From positions 186,001-250,000 of the forward strand of contig JAEBUN010000021.1 in assembly GCA_023014365.1 (NCBI GenBank): 64,000 bases of DNA. Reading direction: 5' to 3'. The position numbers and the translations under genes were made by a program. The notes below the pieces were generated by a model. The model was not told the origin of the DNA and ran no database searches. It was given only the letters and a program-made list of their open reading frames with translations. Positions 34,909 through 45,943 of this stretch are shown here, one piece after another; the first letter of the stretch is position 1, and the number at the start of each line of letters is the position of its first letter. Source of the DNA: Lepiota brunneoincarnata (taxonomy: Eukaryota; Basidiomycota; Agaricomycetes; Agaricales; Agaricaceae).

Positions 34909-35801
34909 ATGAAGAAAATTACCTACTCCGCCAACCCGAAAACATTGCCCCTCACTCATGACATCTGGCGTGAAGTGCTCAGGTGCTTCAAATTTCGAAT
35001 CATGGCTGATTCTGACGAGGAGATTCACGGAAAAAGGAAGGACATCCTCAGGATAGCACTCCTTTCTCGGTCACTGGTGGCTGTCGCACTTGACACGTTG
35101 TGGGAGGAAATAGGATCATTGGAACCTGTGGCACAGGTTGTCAATTCCTTTGCGTCCTCTCCGGAAGAAGTTTATCTCGAAAAGGTTCTGGTTATGAATG
35201 GTCAGGGTATTGAGTTGCACTGGGTGAGTGTTCTTGCGCCCCCAGGTATTTCCTTACCTGATTCGAGACCTGTACAGGAGCTGTGGAGACCAATCGAAGA
35301 TGACACAGTCCGCCTTCGTGCACAGGATTATCTGGCTCGACTACGATTTTTGTCGGTCAACGGAATGGACACAGCGGACACTTCCCTCTGGCTCATCCTT
35401 GCAGCGTGCTTTGGGAACAACCGTCCTCTTCTTCCTGGTTTGCGGCACCTTGGACTCCAATGGGGGGAGAACTCTTTCCCCCGCGTCGCCAATCTAGTCC
35501 CCCTCCTGTCCCCTGTACTGAGGACCCTCGTGATAGACCACAAGTAATCCAGTGCGAATCCAGCGCTGATTCTATTCGGATTGCTCGAGTCACATGGGTG
35601 TCGCTTGAAGGGTATTCAATACGGAGGAAGTTCTTCGCCAGATCTTCTTCGTGCTACGATGCCTTTCAAGCATTTGAAGTATTTGCATATAATACAACGC
35701 GAGGACGTCCAGCAGGAGAGCTCCATCCCTCCTTCCGATGTCCTGAAACACTTCGCTTCCCTGATTGACCTCAAGATCGATCTCAGATTCTTCCCAAAAC
35801 T
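34909..35801 (+). pseudogene. F-box/LRR-like family member, 5' half only
   Basis: The ATG at 34909 opens MKKITYSANPKTLPLTHDIWREVL. Exon 1 ends at a TGG followed by GTGAGT (35,225); the intron is a multiple of three and has no stop, so an unspliced reading also stays open. Exon 2 runs ELWRPIEDDTVRLRAQDY to a TAA at 35545-35547 in place of a Ser codon, then continues in frame to RIDLRFFP-type sequence near 35,795. There the family match stops and an R1 repeat begins. The missing 3' half corresponds to the fragment at 40,016-40,751. The closest relative is the copy at 41,853. Confidence 0.85.
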
Positions 35802-35925
35802 CGCTCTCTCAAGTTTCCCTACGATCCCTCACTCAATTGGAGTTGTACTTGTACCTAATTCACGAGGTCGAGAAGACGAGCCCAGCAACCGTTTCGCCGG
35901 TTACGCAATACTTGCATTACAGTAA
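35802..35925 (+). repeat. R1 repeat fragment, copy a
   Basis: The core at 35,840-35,903 is almost identical to 47,479-47,542 (for example GAGGTCGAGAAGACGAGCCC, then a small AACCG/CGGTT palindrome) and ends in a TTGCATTACAG block like the other copy. It begins exactly where the F-box gene is broken. It resembles the end of an LTR, but no target duplication was found. Confidence 0.7.
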
Positions 35926-36640
35926 TATCAAGGGGATACCTGCAATGGGTATTGATAGGCCGTCCCTTGAGGCATATGGTTGTGCAATTGAGACGGGCGC
36001 GAAGGGCGCATGGATTGAGGGTGTGATGCACGGTGTTGCAAGTGGAGTTATGCTGCGGAGGCAGCATTTTCCATGCTGGTGCATTCCTCATCGCGGGGGA
36101 GAGGTATACCCAATTGCAGATGGTGCAGGTGTTAAATTTGGTGGTGTTTTCCGTTACTATTGGCAGTCAGCTGATTGCTTTCAGTAAGTATCTCGTTCAC
36201 GATTGTCCGGGAACAAGTAAGTAGCTGATGAGTGTTTTATAACAGCTGAGAGGATGGCCAAGTCGGTGCAAGCAACGTACAAACTGATCGCTCTGACCGA
36301 TCTACCTACTACCAACACATCCAAGTCCCGTGTTCTCCTGAAGCCGGCCAACCACTTGGGCCACTGGCGTCATTTCATTCGAAAACCTCTCTTTTGCATA
36401 TCCCACCCGTACTGTACAAACATCATCGTCCTCAGAAACTTCGCCTGTGTTGCTCCATCACACCCGGTCTCTCTCACACCCCAGATGCCCAATCTATGAT
36501 GGAAGGATTTTCGTACAATGTCCTCTCCCGCCTGTGCTCAGCACACGGAGGATTTCATGCGCAAGTTTGTGCAGGGCGGGGTCCCGGCTGGGTCCGATTT
36601 GACAGAACTTGGGCGTACCCATCCGCCGACCCTGAACAAG
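35926..36640 (+). pseudogene. Family X relic 3
   Basis: Blocks read CAIETGAKGAWIEGVMHGVA, then a GAFLIAGERYTQLQ stretch and MVQVLNLVVFSVTIGSQLIA, a GTAAGT donor at 36,183, an acceptor at 36,245 and AERMAKSVQATYKLIALT. A further coding-like piece near 36,540-36,640 reads TEDFMRKFVQGGVPAGSD. It shares the intron position with the copies near 15,420 and 19,644 and is the best-preserved version of that border. Frame breaks separate the blocks. Confidence 0.55.
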
Positions 36641-37843
36641 TGGAGGGAGTGTAAGGGGGGAGGGGCTTGGCGAACGTGAAGGACATCTGGGTACCAGGGA
36701 CCAGGCCGAATTCGAATAAGAGTGGTAATGCCTCTGGTGGAAGGACTCAAGTTGCCGATGGCCATGCGGTATTGAGTTTTCGCGGAAACATGATGCGCTT
36801 TTATCAAAGCTTGGATATCCTTTCCTCGATATTCTACAGGTCCAAATACACAGTTCAATGATGCAATCTACAATCAATAAATAGTGACGGAGTATAAGGG
36901 TTAAGAGGGGAACCCTGGGCGACATCGCCTTCTCGGCCCGGAAATATGTCCTATCCATTGTGGAAAATTTGCCATCTCCTCGGCTGCTAGCTGAATTCAG
37001 CTTTTCATATCATGTCTTTACCGAAGGGTCAGCAGTATTTTCGGACCATTCTTACCATATTTGGTCCTTCATACAAATGCTCGAGGAACAGTTTAACACG
37101 AGCCAATTCATTAATATGGAACAAGTCAATGTGGCTATAAATTTACGGCCATATGACGCACTACCTTCTAATTCTGATTTGGTGTCAAAGCCGTTGATGT
37201 GCGCATTCCCACTTTTGGAGGAGCGAGGGGTTATCATCCATGCGATGTACTCAGGACTCCGAACTGGCCACCGAGGTCGCTCACATTCAATCGCTAGGTA
37301 GACTGTAACATTGTCATTGTTGCTGTAGGTCGCTATGTGGATTCTTTTGATCTTCCTTGATTGTAAACATCATTGAACTTGTTATTGGTTTTGCATAAGA
37401 TGGATTTCCTGTTTCGACGTTCAGAATTTGAATCACTTTATTGATCTCATTCTCCTAGCACAATTTCCTGGTATTTAAACCCCCAGCTCTCGGCTGGAGC
37501 TCATGTGTGGAACGGAGAGGCCAGTTCACAAACCTCATGTCTAATTACAATGCATCAGTTGTTGCCGTCTGATGGGTATGCGTGTCTACTTGTATTCGTC
37601 ATAGTTCGTGAATTAGGCGCCCAGACGAACAAGATTGTTCCTCTGTAGGAGGTCCCCACAGACCAAAGGAACCAGGGAGCCTAGTTGCAGCTTTGCTTAA
37701 TGATGCCCCGAGCTCAAATCATAAAGATGTTGATTCAGGTCGTGTTTGACTATTCACCGTGAGAGGAGGAGCAAAAGTTTCAACATGGCACACTTGATAG
37801 GCTATTTGCGCAGCAACAGATACCCAGATCAGCCTAATAATGA
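36641..37843. other. Mostly non-coding; one open frame without a start
   Basis: A frame at about 36,960-37,301 (113 codons) is open and contains LCAFPLLEERGV-like sequence (actual residues MCAFPLLEERG), reminiscent of C-terminal parts of fungal F-box proteins, but it lacks an ATG and partner exons. The rest up to 37,843 shows no gene. Confidence 0.35.
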
Positions 37844-39407
37844 CTACACTCTATGAATCGCATTAATCTCAAAGTCCACCTGATGAGTTTGTTCGAATCG
37901 TTTGGCCATTCCACGAACAAACTGCCGAACCCCAGGATCAGGATCGTGATCCACCGGCTCATAAACCTCGCAGGATCCATCAACCATCGCTTTCTTGAGA
38001 ACGATCGGGGGACACTTGAATTTCCTGAGTTTAGGAAGCCGCACAGCAAATTCCAGCCAAGTCGTCTAGGCTTTGTTAGATTGTCACAATGCCACGAGAC
38101 GGTAGAAATATCTCACCAATACTTTTGAATTCCTTGCGGCCACATCCTCGGGTGTCACCGACATGTAGCAGCAAAGATGCCGAAGAGATTGGCACGCCTC
38201 TACCCCTTTGAGCTGTTCGTAGCTCGGTACCCGCGACCACTGCGTCGTAATATTTCCACCGACATTCAACGATCTCAGCGAGTCCTTGTGATGTGGGAGC
38301 ACAGCAGTAAAGAACTTGTCCACAAGCTGAGGCGAGTCGTCGAGCGGGTGCCGGGGTAAAAGGCGCAAGCGCTCAATATCAGGGCACGCTAACAGATAGC
38401 TGAAGATGGGAGGTGGGTGGATGGCATCGATGCAAACATCCGTGAGGAAGATATTTTCACTCTGCAGAATGGAAAAAATTTCGCTGAGGTGGTTTGCTGC
38501 TGAGTGACTGGGACTTCTTGTGATTTTCAATGCTTTTAAGTGACGGAAATGTCGGAGATGTGTCCGAAAATCTTCCGGTGTGACGACAATAGCGCATGCT
38601 TTGAGTCGTTTGAGCTTTAGACATGCCTCTGCAGGGACTAATGCAAGAGGGTCGAATAACTCCTTCAACGTCATCTCCCCTTCAGGACGGCAAGGTCGTG
38701 GTATCGTGAAAGCAAAGCTTTCGAGGTTCGGGCAACGCAATATGAGCCTCGAGATCTCGGACACCAATGTGGGGCCTGGTAACTCGAAGGTTTTCCAGAT
38801 CACCGCAAGGGCACTGAGGTTAGAAAGTGGTTCAAGCGAGAATCCATGAGCGGGATGGTCGAAAATCGTGATGGTGAGTTCCTTCAGGGTTTGTATTGAG
38901 CCCACCGAATCAATGAAGCGGGTGACCCGGTCAAGTTCATAGACCTCGCACGGGCGGTAGTCCCATCTGTGCTACTTGAGTTATCTGGCGGCTTTGCAAA
39001 ATTTAGCTTACTGGAGGGAGTGTAAGCTTCTCATTGCCGGGATCATCAGATCCAGCAAGGTCAACCAAGGGAGCTGTTCTTCGTGCTCGTATAGAGACGC
39101 CAGATGGACCTCTGCGTTCCTGACACTTCCCAAAACCGTTGTCTTTCCCGCCCTCAATATTGATGTGATCGCCTCGCAATGTTTGCGCCTAGGCCAGATC
39201 ATCGGAATAAGTGCCACAGTTTGGAACAGAACAGGAGAAATAATGGAATTGAAACGCTTTGATACGAGACGTAGATGGCGGAGACAACCAACACGGCTAG
39301 GGGCGGGGATCTGAGGGAAATGAGCCAACATGCATTTGGGTTGAACATGGTTTACTTACCAGATCGATGATCCTGAGCATAATTTCGTTTGGTATCTCGT
39401 TAAGCAT
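37844..39407 (-). CDS. F-box protein of a second type, 4 exons, 472 aa
   Basis: Exons 39360-39407, 39012-39310, 38117-38966 and 37844-38065; all GT-AG, phases 0, 2 and 0 agree. The first two exons together encode a canonical F-box: MLNEIPNEIMLRIIDL, then CLRHLRLVSKRFNSIISPVLF. The remainder is leucine-rich (LSNLSALAVIWKTFEL, CPNLESFAF, LKRLKACAIV, CPDIERLRLL, CQSLRHLCCY), consistent with irregular LRRs. The C-terminal exon reads LPKLRKFKCPPIVLKKAMVD. It is unrelated at sequence level to the plus-strand family around it and shows no lesion. As an F-box protein it would act as a substrate receptor of SCF ligases; the target is unknown. It lies inside the 4.2-kb segment that splits one plus-strand F-box gene. 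Confidence 0.9.
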
Positions 39408-40015
39408 CGTTAGCGTTAGCGTTAGTGTTATCGGCAGGGGTGCCAAGATCAGATTTAATCGAGAAGTATAGAATTGCTGTGCGTACTATTTCCGGTAATA
39501 TACTCTAAATGGAATATTGTGATAGGATCTCGCTTCCTGTTCAACGTCCCCCCGTCTACGAGAGTGTCCTTTTCAGTCCGTACACTGGTTGTGCCGGCGA
39601 AAATCCATCATCACAATGAGCACACCCCACCTATCGACCAAGACGAGCCTATCGCCCTCGTCAACGCCTATGGTTCGGGCAAGTCGACTGTTGCAAGGCT
39701 CCTGTGATGGTTATGTTTACTGGCCACGCCTCGCAATTGGGCGTTGAATGACCTCATCCGAAGGCCCCAAAGTCTTCCGGCTGGGTCTGAGCGCTTCTGG
39801 TACCACTCAGCATGCGGACCTGGGCTTGCCAGTTGATCAACCCAGGGCTATCATGGACGAACGTGGGCCGCTGGCTTTCTCTCATTAGTGCTCATACTGA
39901 ATATTTTACCTTGCGATCTTTACTAGTCCGACCTACTTCTTCCGTCGCGCATTCAAGAGCAAAAGTTTCAAGGTACGCGGATCTTTCCCTCAGTTTCACT
40001 CTATCCCTGTCTCTC
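39408..40015. other. Divergent spacer with a short (GTTAGC)n repeat
   Basis: Three to four GTTAGC/GTTAGT units at 39,409-39,430 lie just upstream of the minus-strand F-box start. A P-loop-like peptide (AYGSGKSTVARLL) ends at a stop near 39,706 and is too short to call a gene. R1-like sequence (TTCCCTCAGTTTCACTC) lies at about 39,990-40,015, directly before the F-box 3' half. Confidence 0.4.
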
Positions 40016-40751
40016 GTGGAGCGGGTTCATCTCCCCCCAGTCATTCACCACACTCTGGAAAGCCTACGCATCACAGGAGAAGCAGGGGAGTTGCAAGATT
40101 TACTCCTAAATGTAACGTCATCTTCCCTTCGCTGCCTGTCGTTGGTGATTTGTGGAAATGATGGTATATCATGGAAGATCCTATGCGAGCGAGCCGCTTC
40201 AAGCTTTCCCCACCTTCGCTCTTTCAATCTTCGATCGACTCTCCCCGAGGATAGTCCCCCACTACTAGCACAGGACCTCCCTGCAGTCCTATCGGGACCG
40301 CTAGCAGAGCTTCAGTTAATGAGTGTACCACGCCAATTTGACAATGAATAATCTCATTGAAATGTTGAGGATGTCGCCAAACCTCCATTACCTATAGATC
40401 GACCATATTTCTCCCTGGGTAGGGTACCTAGACGCTTCCGTGTTGGTACCCCTATCCCAGCAGTCTCATTTGTGGGGTCTCAACCTTCGCTTGGACTTCA
40501 GTACCCTCCTCACCCCATTCCCTGATGCCTCTCCATCGGGAAGCATGCTGGAGAAACTCGGCATCTATAGGCCGATAAATTTTCCTAGAACAGTAGATGG
40601 GAAACTCATGTTAGCTGAAAATCTTCTCACTTTGTTCCTGAGGCTCATGGATATCGAATACGGTCCCAAGGAAATGTATGGGATTGCCGACTTGCAGAAA
40701 TATATCGTGGCATTCAATCGTAGAGTTGCTGCCTACTACATCAATCGTTGA
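40016..40751 (+). pseudogene. F-box/LRR-like family member, 3' half only
   Basis: It aligns from CGTGGAGCGG onward with 42,745-43,475 at about nine bases in ten. It encodes TLESLRITGEAGELQDLLLN, CERAASSFPHLRSF and, after a frame break near 40,345, VLVPLSQQSHLWGLNLRLDF and LMLAENLLTLFLRL to a TGA at about 40,751. No F-box end is present; it begins where the 5' half at 34,909-35,801 stops, so the two are best read as parts of one interrupted gene. Confidence 0.85.
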
Positions 40752-41344
40752 ATGTGGATTCTTTCCGGTTTTCCAAATACATTTTCTTTGCATGCCATTC
40801 ACATTCCTGAGTGTAAGTTTGCTTGATGAGATACTTGGGTACGGTGGTTGTGCCATTGGTGGGATCGAAAATAAGTTCTCATATAGACCTATACACGCAC
40901 ACCTATCTGCATAGGCACCAATCATGCGATTCGCGATAGGGCACTCGCCGAAATCGTTCTTTGAGCTTGGCAATCACAGGTTTGACAAGGCAAGGACCAC
41001 CCACAATCAAACCGATCTAGATAGATCAGGTAATGTTCTGTCGAAGGACGCAGGACTCGGAAAGCACGGAGGAAGTACGGTGAGGTCAGCGGATGCTACC
41101 ACTGGTCCTCTGGGAGTGTGTGACTTCTCGACGTCACAGGAAGAAATAGCCTCTTCTCCTGAAATCTCTCGTAAAACAACTGTTGATACCATGACCTAGA
41201 TATTTCCGATGTTTTCAATCGAATGGACCATCATGGACTCTGACACGGCTAGGACTTCAGTGTTCGTCGAGGTTCGTCTGATGTTCTTTATGGGAGGCGG
41301 TAGGCTTGGCTACGTAAGCGGCCGAATAGCCACTTCTACACAGT
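40752..41344. repeat. Duplicated spacer, copy 1, with a NACHT gene 3' fragment
   Basis: This block aligns with 43,476-43,980, offset by about 2.72 kb. The portion at about 41,190-41,260 matches the last codons and 3' flank of the minus-strand NACHT gene ending at 43,919, so the duplication carried the end of that gene. Confidence 0.75.
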
Positions 41345-41582
41345 ACTCTTCTTACCTCCCTCCCCGGCACAGGACCTCTATCGAGAAGCAGGCTGGAGGA
41401 GTTAATCCCAAATGTTTTCCGGCGACGCTGGATCACACCTGGCTAAAACATCCTCATCCTGTTTCCGAGACTTAGAGCTATCTTGTATGACTCCGAGGGA
41501 AGCGATGGAATTGCGGATCCACACAAACGTACTGTGGCATTCAAGAGTAGAGTTGCCATCTGCTACTTCAGCCAGAAGTAAA
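41345..41582 (+). pseudogene. F-box family relic, last 80 codons
   Basis: It aligns with the end of the intact gene (33,650-33,894) through the RLRA..., DGIAD and VAICYFS blocks to the terminal TAA, with frame breaks around 41,420. The 3' flank is also shared with that gene. Confidence 0.75.
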
Positions 41583-41852
41583 TTCTCGCTGATCTATTGA
41601 CACAATATTGGGTGTTTGGAGTATCGGGGGAGAGGGCTGAAATGTCCCGACGTAATTACGGAGACCTTGCGCTCCCACTTGAAAAAGAAAACAATTTCGA
41701 CAAGGCGAAGTCTCCAGGCGGGATTCAGAAAAACAAACACGTGATCTTACGTTTGTCGCATGTTTAAGGTTTAAGCGCCGAAAACACTGGGGTGATCGTG
41801 GCACAGCTGTGCATCTGTCTCGTCCTGCTCACACGTCATACATAAGCGAAAA

Positions 41853-43475
41853 ATGAAGAAAAACATTCACTTCGTCGACCCTAAAACACTCCCCCTCACC
41901 CACGACATCTGGCGTGAGGTGCTCAGGTATTTCGAATATCGAATCATGACTGATTCCGTCACGGAAAGACAGAAACGAAGGAGGCGCATCCTCAAGATAG
42001 CGCTCCTTTCTCAGTCACTGGCGGCTGTCGCACTAGACGCGTTGTGGGAGGGAATGGGATCATTGGAACCTGTGGCACAGGTTGTCAATTCTTTTGCGTC
42101 CTCTCCAGGGGATGTGTATCTCAAAAAGGTTCTGGCTACGGATAGCCAGGGGATAGAAGGACACTGGGTGAGTGTTCTTGTACCCCCAGGGGTTTTCCTT
42201 ACTTGATCCCAGGCCTGTACAGGAACTGCGGAGACCAATCGAAGATGACACAATACGCCTTCGGGTACGAGATTATCTGGCTCGAGTACGATATTTCTCG
42301 ATCAACGAAATAGACACGGCGGACGCTTCGCTGTGGCTCATCCTTGTGGCGTGCTTTGGGAACAACGCTCCTCTTCTTCCTAATTTGCGGCACCTTAGCC
42401 TCAAATGTGGAGAGAATTCTTTCCCCCGGGTTGTCAGTCTAGTCCCCCTCCTGTCCCTTGCGCTGACCACCCTCGCGATAGTCCACGAGTCATCCAGTGC
42501 GAGCGCAGCGCTGGTACTATTCGGATTGCTCAAGTCGCTTGGGTGTAGTTTGAAGGACATTCGCTACACAGGGAGTTCCTCGCCAGATCTTCTTCGTGCT
42601 ATGATGCCTTTCAAGCATTTGAAATGCTTGCATATGACATGAGGCGAGCACGTCCAACGGCAGAGCTCTATCCCTCCTTCCGATGTCCTGAAACACTTCA
42701 CCTCCCTGACTGTCCTCCGGATTGATCTCAGATTCTTCCCGAACCGTGGAGCGGTTTAATCTCCCCCAATCACTCACCACACTCTGGAAAGCCTACACAT
42801 CACAGGAGAAGCCGGGGAGTTGCAAGATTTACTCCTAAATGTAACGTCATCCTCCCTTCGCTGCCTGTCCTTGGTGATTTGTGGATATGATGGTATATCA
42901 TGGAAGATCTTATGCGAGCGAGCCGCCTCAAGCTTTTCCCGTCTTCGCTCCTTCAGTCTCCAAGCGACCCTTCCCAAGGGTAGTCCCCCACTACTAGCAC
43001 AAGACCTCCCTGCAAACCTACTGGAACCGTTAACGGAGCTCCGGTTAACGCGGATACTACACCAATTGACGACCGATAATATCATCGAAATGTTGAGGAT
43101 GTCACCAAACCTCCGTTACCTACAGGTCGCTCATATTTCTCCTGGGGTAGGGTACTTGGATGCTTCTGTTTTGGTACCCCTATCCCGGCAATCTCATATT
43201 CTTCGTCTCGACCTTCGCTTGGACTTCAGTACCCTTCTCACCCCACTCCCTGATGCCCCGCCATCGGGAAGCGTGCTGGAGAAACTCAGCATTTATAAAC
43301 CTAAAAATTTTCCTAAAACAGTGGACGGGAACTCATGTTAGCTGAAAATCTTCTCACTTTGTTCCCGAGGCTCAGGGACATCGAATACAGTCCCAAGGAA
43401 GCATATGGGATTGCCGACCTGCAGAAATATATTGTAGCACTCAATCGTAGAGTTGCTGCCCACCTCAGTCGTTGA
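41853..43475 (+). pseudogene. F-box/LRR-like family member, full length, two stops and a frameshift
   Basis: Exon 1 41853-42167 (105 codons, MKKNIHFVDPKTLPLTHDIW), intron 42168-42222, exon 2 from 42223 (ELRRPIEDDTIRLRVRDYLA). Lesions are a TGA at 42640-42642, a TAA near 42,758 and a one-base loss near 43,330 (GGGAACTC against GGGAAACTC). Restoring nothing, the longest product would be about 245 aa. The leucine-rich blocks and the terminal TGA at 43,475 are otherwise recognisable. It is the uninterrupted counterpart of the pair of halves at 34,909 and 40,016. Confidence 0.88.
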
Positions 43476-43918
43476 ATGTGGATTCTTTCCGGTTTTCCGA
43501 ATACATTTTCTTTGCATGCCATTCGCATTCCTGAGTGTAAGCTTGCTTGATGAGACACTCGGGTATGGAAGCTGTGCCCTTGGTGGGATTGAAAATAAGT
43601 TCTCATAAAGATCTGTATGCGCACACGTATCTGCACAGGCACCAATCACGCGATTCACGATAGAACACTCGCCGAAAACATCCCTTGAGCTTGGCAGTCG
43701 CGATTTTGACGGGGCAAGGACCACCCACGATCAGAACGATCTAGATGGATCAGGTAAGGCCCGATCGAAGGACGCAAGACCCGGAAAGCACGGGGGAAGT
43801 ACGGTAGGGTCAGCGGATGCTACACTGGTCCTTTGGGAGTGTGTGACCACTCGACGTCACAAGAAGAAACCGCCTCTTCTCCAGAAATCTTTCGTAAAAC
43901 AACTATTGATACCACAAC
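43476..43918. repeat. Duplicated spacer, copy 2
   Basis: It aligns with 40,752-41,197 at high identity. It separates convergent genes: the F-box copy ending at 43,475 and the NACHT gene ending at 43,919. A more diverged third copy is at about 61,640-61,915. Confidence 0.75.
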
Positions 43919-45941
43919 CTAGATATTGCCAATATCTTCAATCGAATAGACCATCACGGACTCTGACACGGCTAACACAATGACCGTCTCTGATCCAAAC
44001 CCAATCAATGCATGTCGCGCGTAATTATCTTCCTTTGTTTCCGCGCTCTCATTTTCCAAGTCCTGCTCTGCGGTTAAAGGACGTCCATAGTGGATGCAAG
44101 GGTCACTTACAAGAGGTTTTGAGACATCCTCGCACGCTTTGATGAGGTGTTCATCTCGTTCTGATAGCGGTTTAGTACGAACAAGGCCTGCGAGCTTTGG
44201 AATTGACTGTGTCTAGAAGACGATTGGTTTGTCTGGCTGTAACGAGAACGAGGGAACTTACAGAATTATGGAGCCACGTAAGAAACCTGACAAACGTTAC
44301 AACAGGAAGGGTTTCACAAATAATCCGAAGACGGGAAAACTGGAAGGACCCCACGGTATGCTGCACAAAGTTGAGGCCGGGGCTGGTTATCTGAGTGCAA
44401 ATCTGCCAGAGATGAATTGAAGCGAATTCGACAATATCCAAGGTGATGCAGAGGGGAGGGTCGGCTGCAGGCCCTTGAGTGCGAGTTTTCTTAGATATAT
44501 TAGGCGTAATATCATCGTTGAGAACGCGAAAACAAGACTCTGCCAGTAGAGTACGATAGAAAATGGGGCTTTGGGTGAAGTCCTTTGCGCGCGAAGGGTT
44601 CACCAAGAAGTCAGGGAACGAGGCATGGAAGTAATGAAGTGGTGCTTGGAGCGATTTACTGCTAGATGGAACAGCAACCACGGAGTGAAGGGAGAGGAGG
44701 GCGTCATGTATAGCACGGAGGTCGATTTCGAGGAGGCACGCGAAGTGGAAGAGAGGAAGTGGGGGGCAAACTATGAGCGTCCCAAGCACTTTCAGCGTTA
44801 GTGGCAACATTACACGGGGCGTACGTTCTATTAAGCCGCGATAGAGAGCGTCGATTGTACTCATCGGATTTAGCGTGTGGGGTGACGTTGGAACACCATC
44901 GATCGTATCGATCACTGTTTGAAGACGGGCAATGGGATCCTTCGCCTGGTGGTCTGCTACAAACTTGACGATAGTGACTGCGTAAATGAATAAGCCAGCA
45001 ACCGCGTTGATCATCTTGTCCATAACTGCTTGTCCAGGCCATCCCTTCCGCTTATCAACATCGGTGATATATTCCTCGCCAATTTTTCTAAATTCTTTCT
45101 CCAAGTACTCCTTTACGTCACGTTTCATCTCTGGGGTGTCAACACGGATTTCCTTTATCCAACAAACCCCTTCCGATTCGGCTTTTTCGAAGGCTTGCCT
45201 GAGGTGGGATTCTGGACGGCTGAAGATCATCCAGTGATATCCTGCGTGCCGACGGACGGAATCCCAGATACACATGATAACTTCGGATTGCCATTTATCG
45301 TCGCACTCGTCCAATCCATCGATGATGATGAAGTCCTTCAATCTGTCAGCATACAATCCCAAGTAACTCTCAAAGTAATGCTTGAAGTCAAAAATGGACG
45401 GGGTGGGGCCATGTCGGGGAAGGGGGCTCAGACCCAATTTTTTGGCGAGTTGCATGGCAATGTTGACCCACAAACGTGAAGGGTCGGTGCGGTTGAGGGA
45501 TCTGGAGAAGAAAAATGCTGCAGCGCATCCTCTTTCTGCAATCGTTTGAGCTAGAGCACTCTTTCCACTACCCGGAGGGCCTGTTATCCATCGAATGCTG
45601 GCGATGGAAGCTGGCGTTGGGTCAGGTACAGCACTATCCGACCCGGATTCGATCGTATTGATCAGCTCTTCGCATGTACCAGGTTGGCAGTGGGGGAAGG
45701 GCCTGCGATGGATCGAGTACAATTCTGTGCCGTCGTTGAAATCTGGGAGTATGTTCAGCCACCAGTTAAAGAGGATACGAAAGCCATCACCGTAGTCAGG
45801 TCCAGGCGTAGTCAGCGATGCTACATTGCTGTACGGTCCACCCGGTGCACGGTGCTCATCATCGCGCTGATCAAAGCGAACGTTATAGACAACTCTACCT
45901 TTGGTGAAGTTAGGCCACCGATCCTCCGTAAGGAGAATATG
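43919..45941 (-). CDS. NACHT-domain STAND NTPase, second type
   Basis: The main exon is 44262-45941, read from an AG acceptor at 45,942-45,943; it joins across a 49-nt GT-AG intron (44,213-44,261) to a last exon at 43919-44212 in phase. Walker A is GPPGSGKSALAQT and Walker B is DFIIIDGLDECDD, followed by WMIFSRPESHLRQA. Upstream of the NTPase the exon encodes about 110 residues, including GGPYSNVASL and GTELYSIHRRPFPHC. The C-terminal exon (KPLSERDEHLI... VMVYSIEDIGNI) ends at the TAG at 43,919. No WD40 or ankyrin repeats are seen. The true start lies further upstream (45,950-46,150) and was not resolved. The protein is distinct from the NACHT gene at 5,809-9,393 and likely acts as a cytoplasmic signalling switch (inference). 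Confidence 0.85.
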
Positions 45942-45943
45942 CT

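Noticed and set aside
36653..36665. TGTAAGGGGG as another LTR start
   Set aside because: No matching end or target duplication was found nearby.
39409..39430. GTTAGC repeats as an interstitial telomere
   Set aside because: Only three to four units, and the unit is not the TTAGGG expected in basidiomycetes.
39640..39706. P-loop peptide AYGSGKSTVARLL as a kinase or ATPase gene
   Set aside because: The frame is very short, stops directly after the motif and has no partner exons.
44197..45479. Several plus-strand frames opposite the NACHT gene
   Set aside because: They mirror the minus-strand coding sequence and have no motif of their own.
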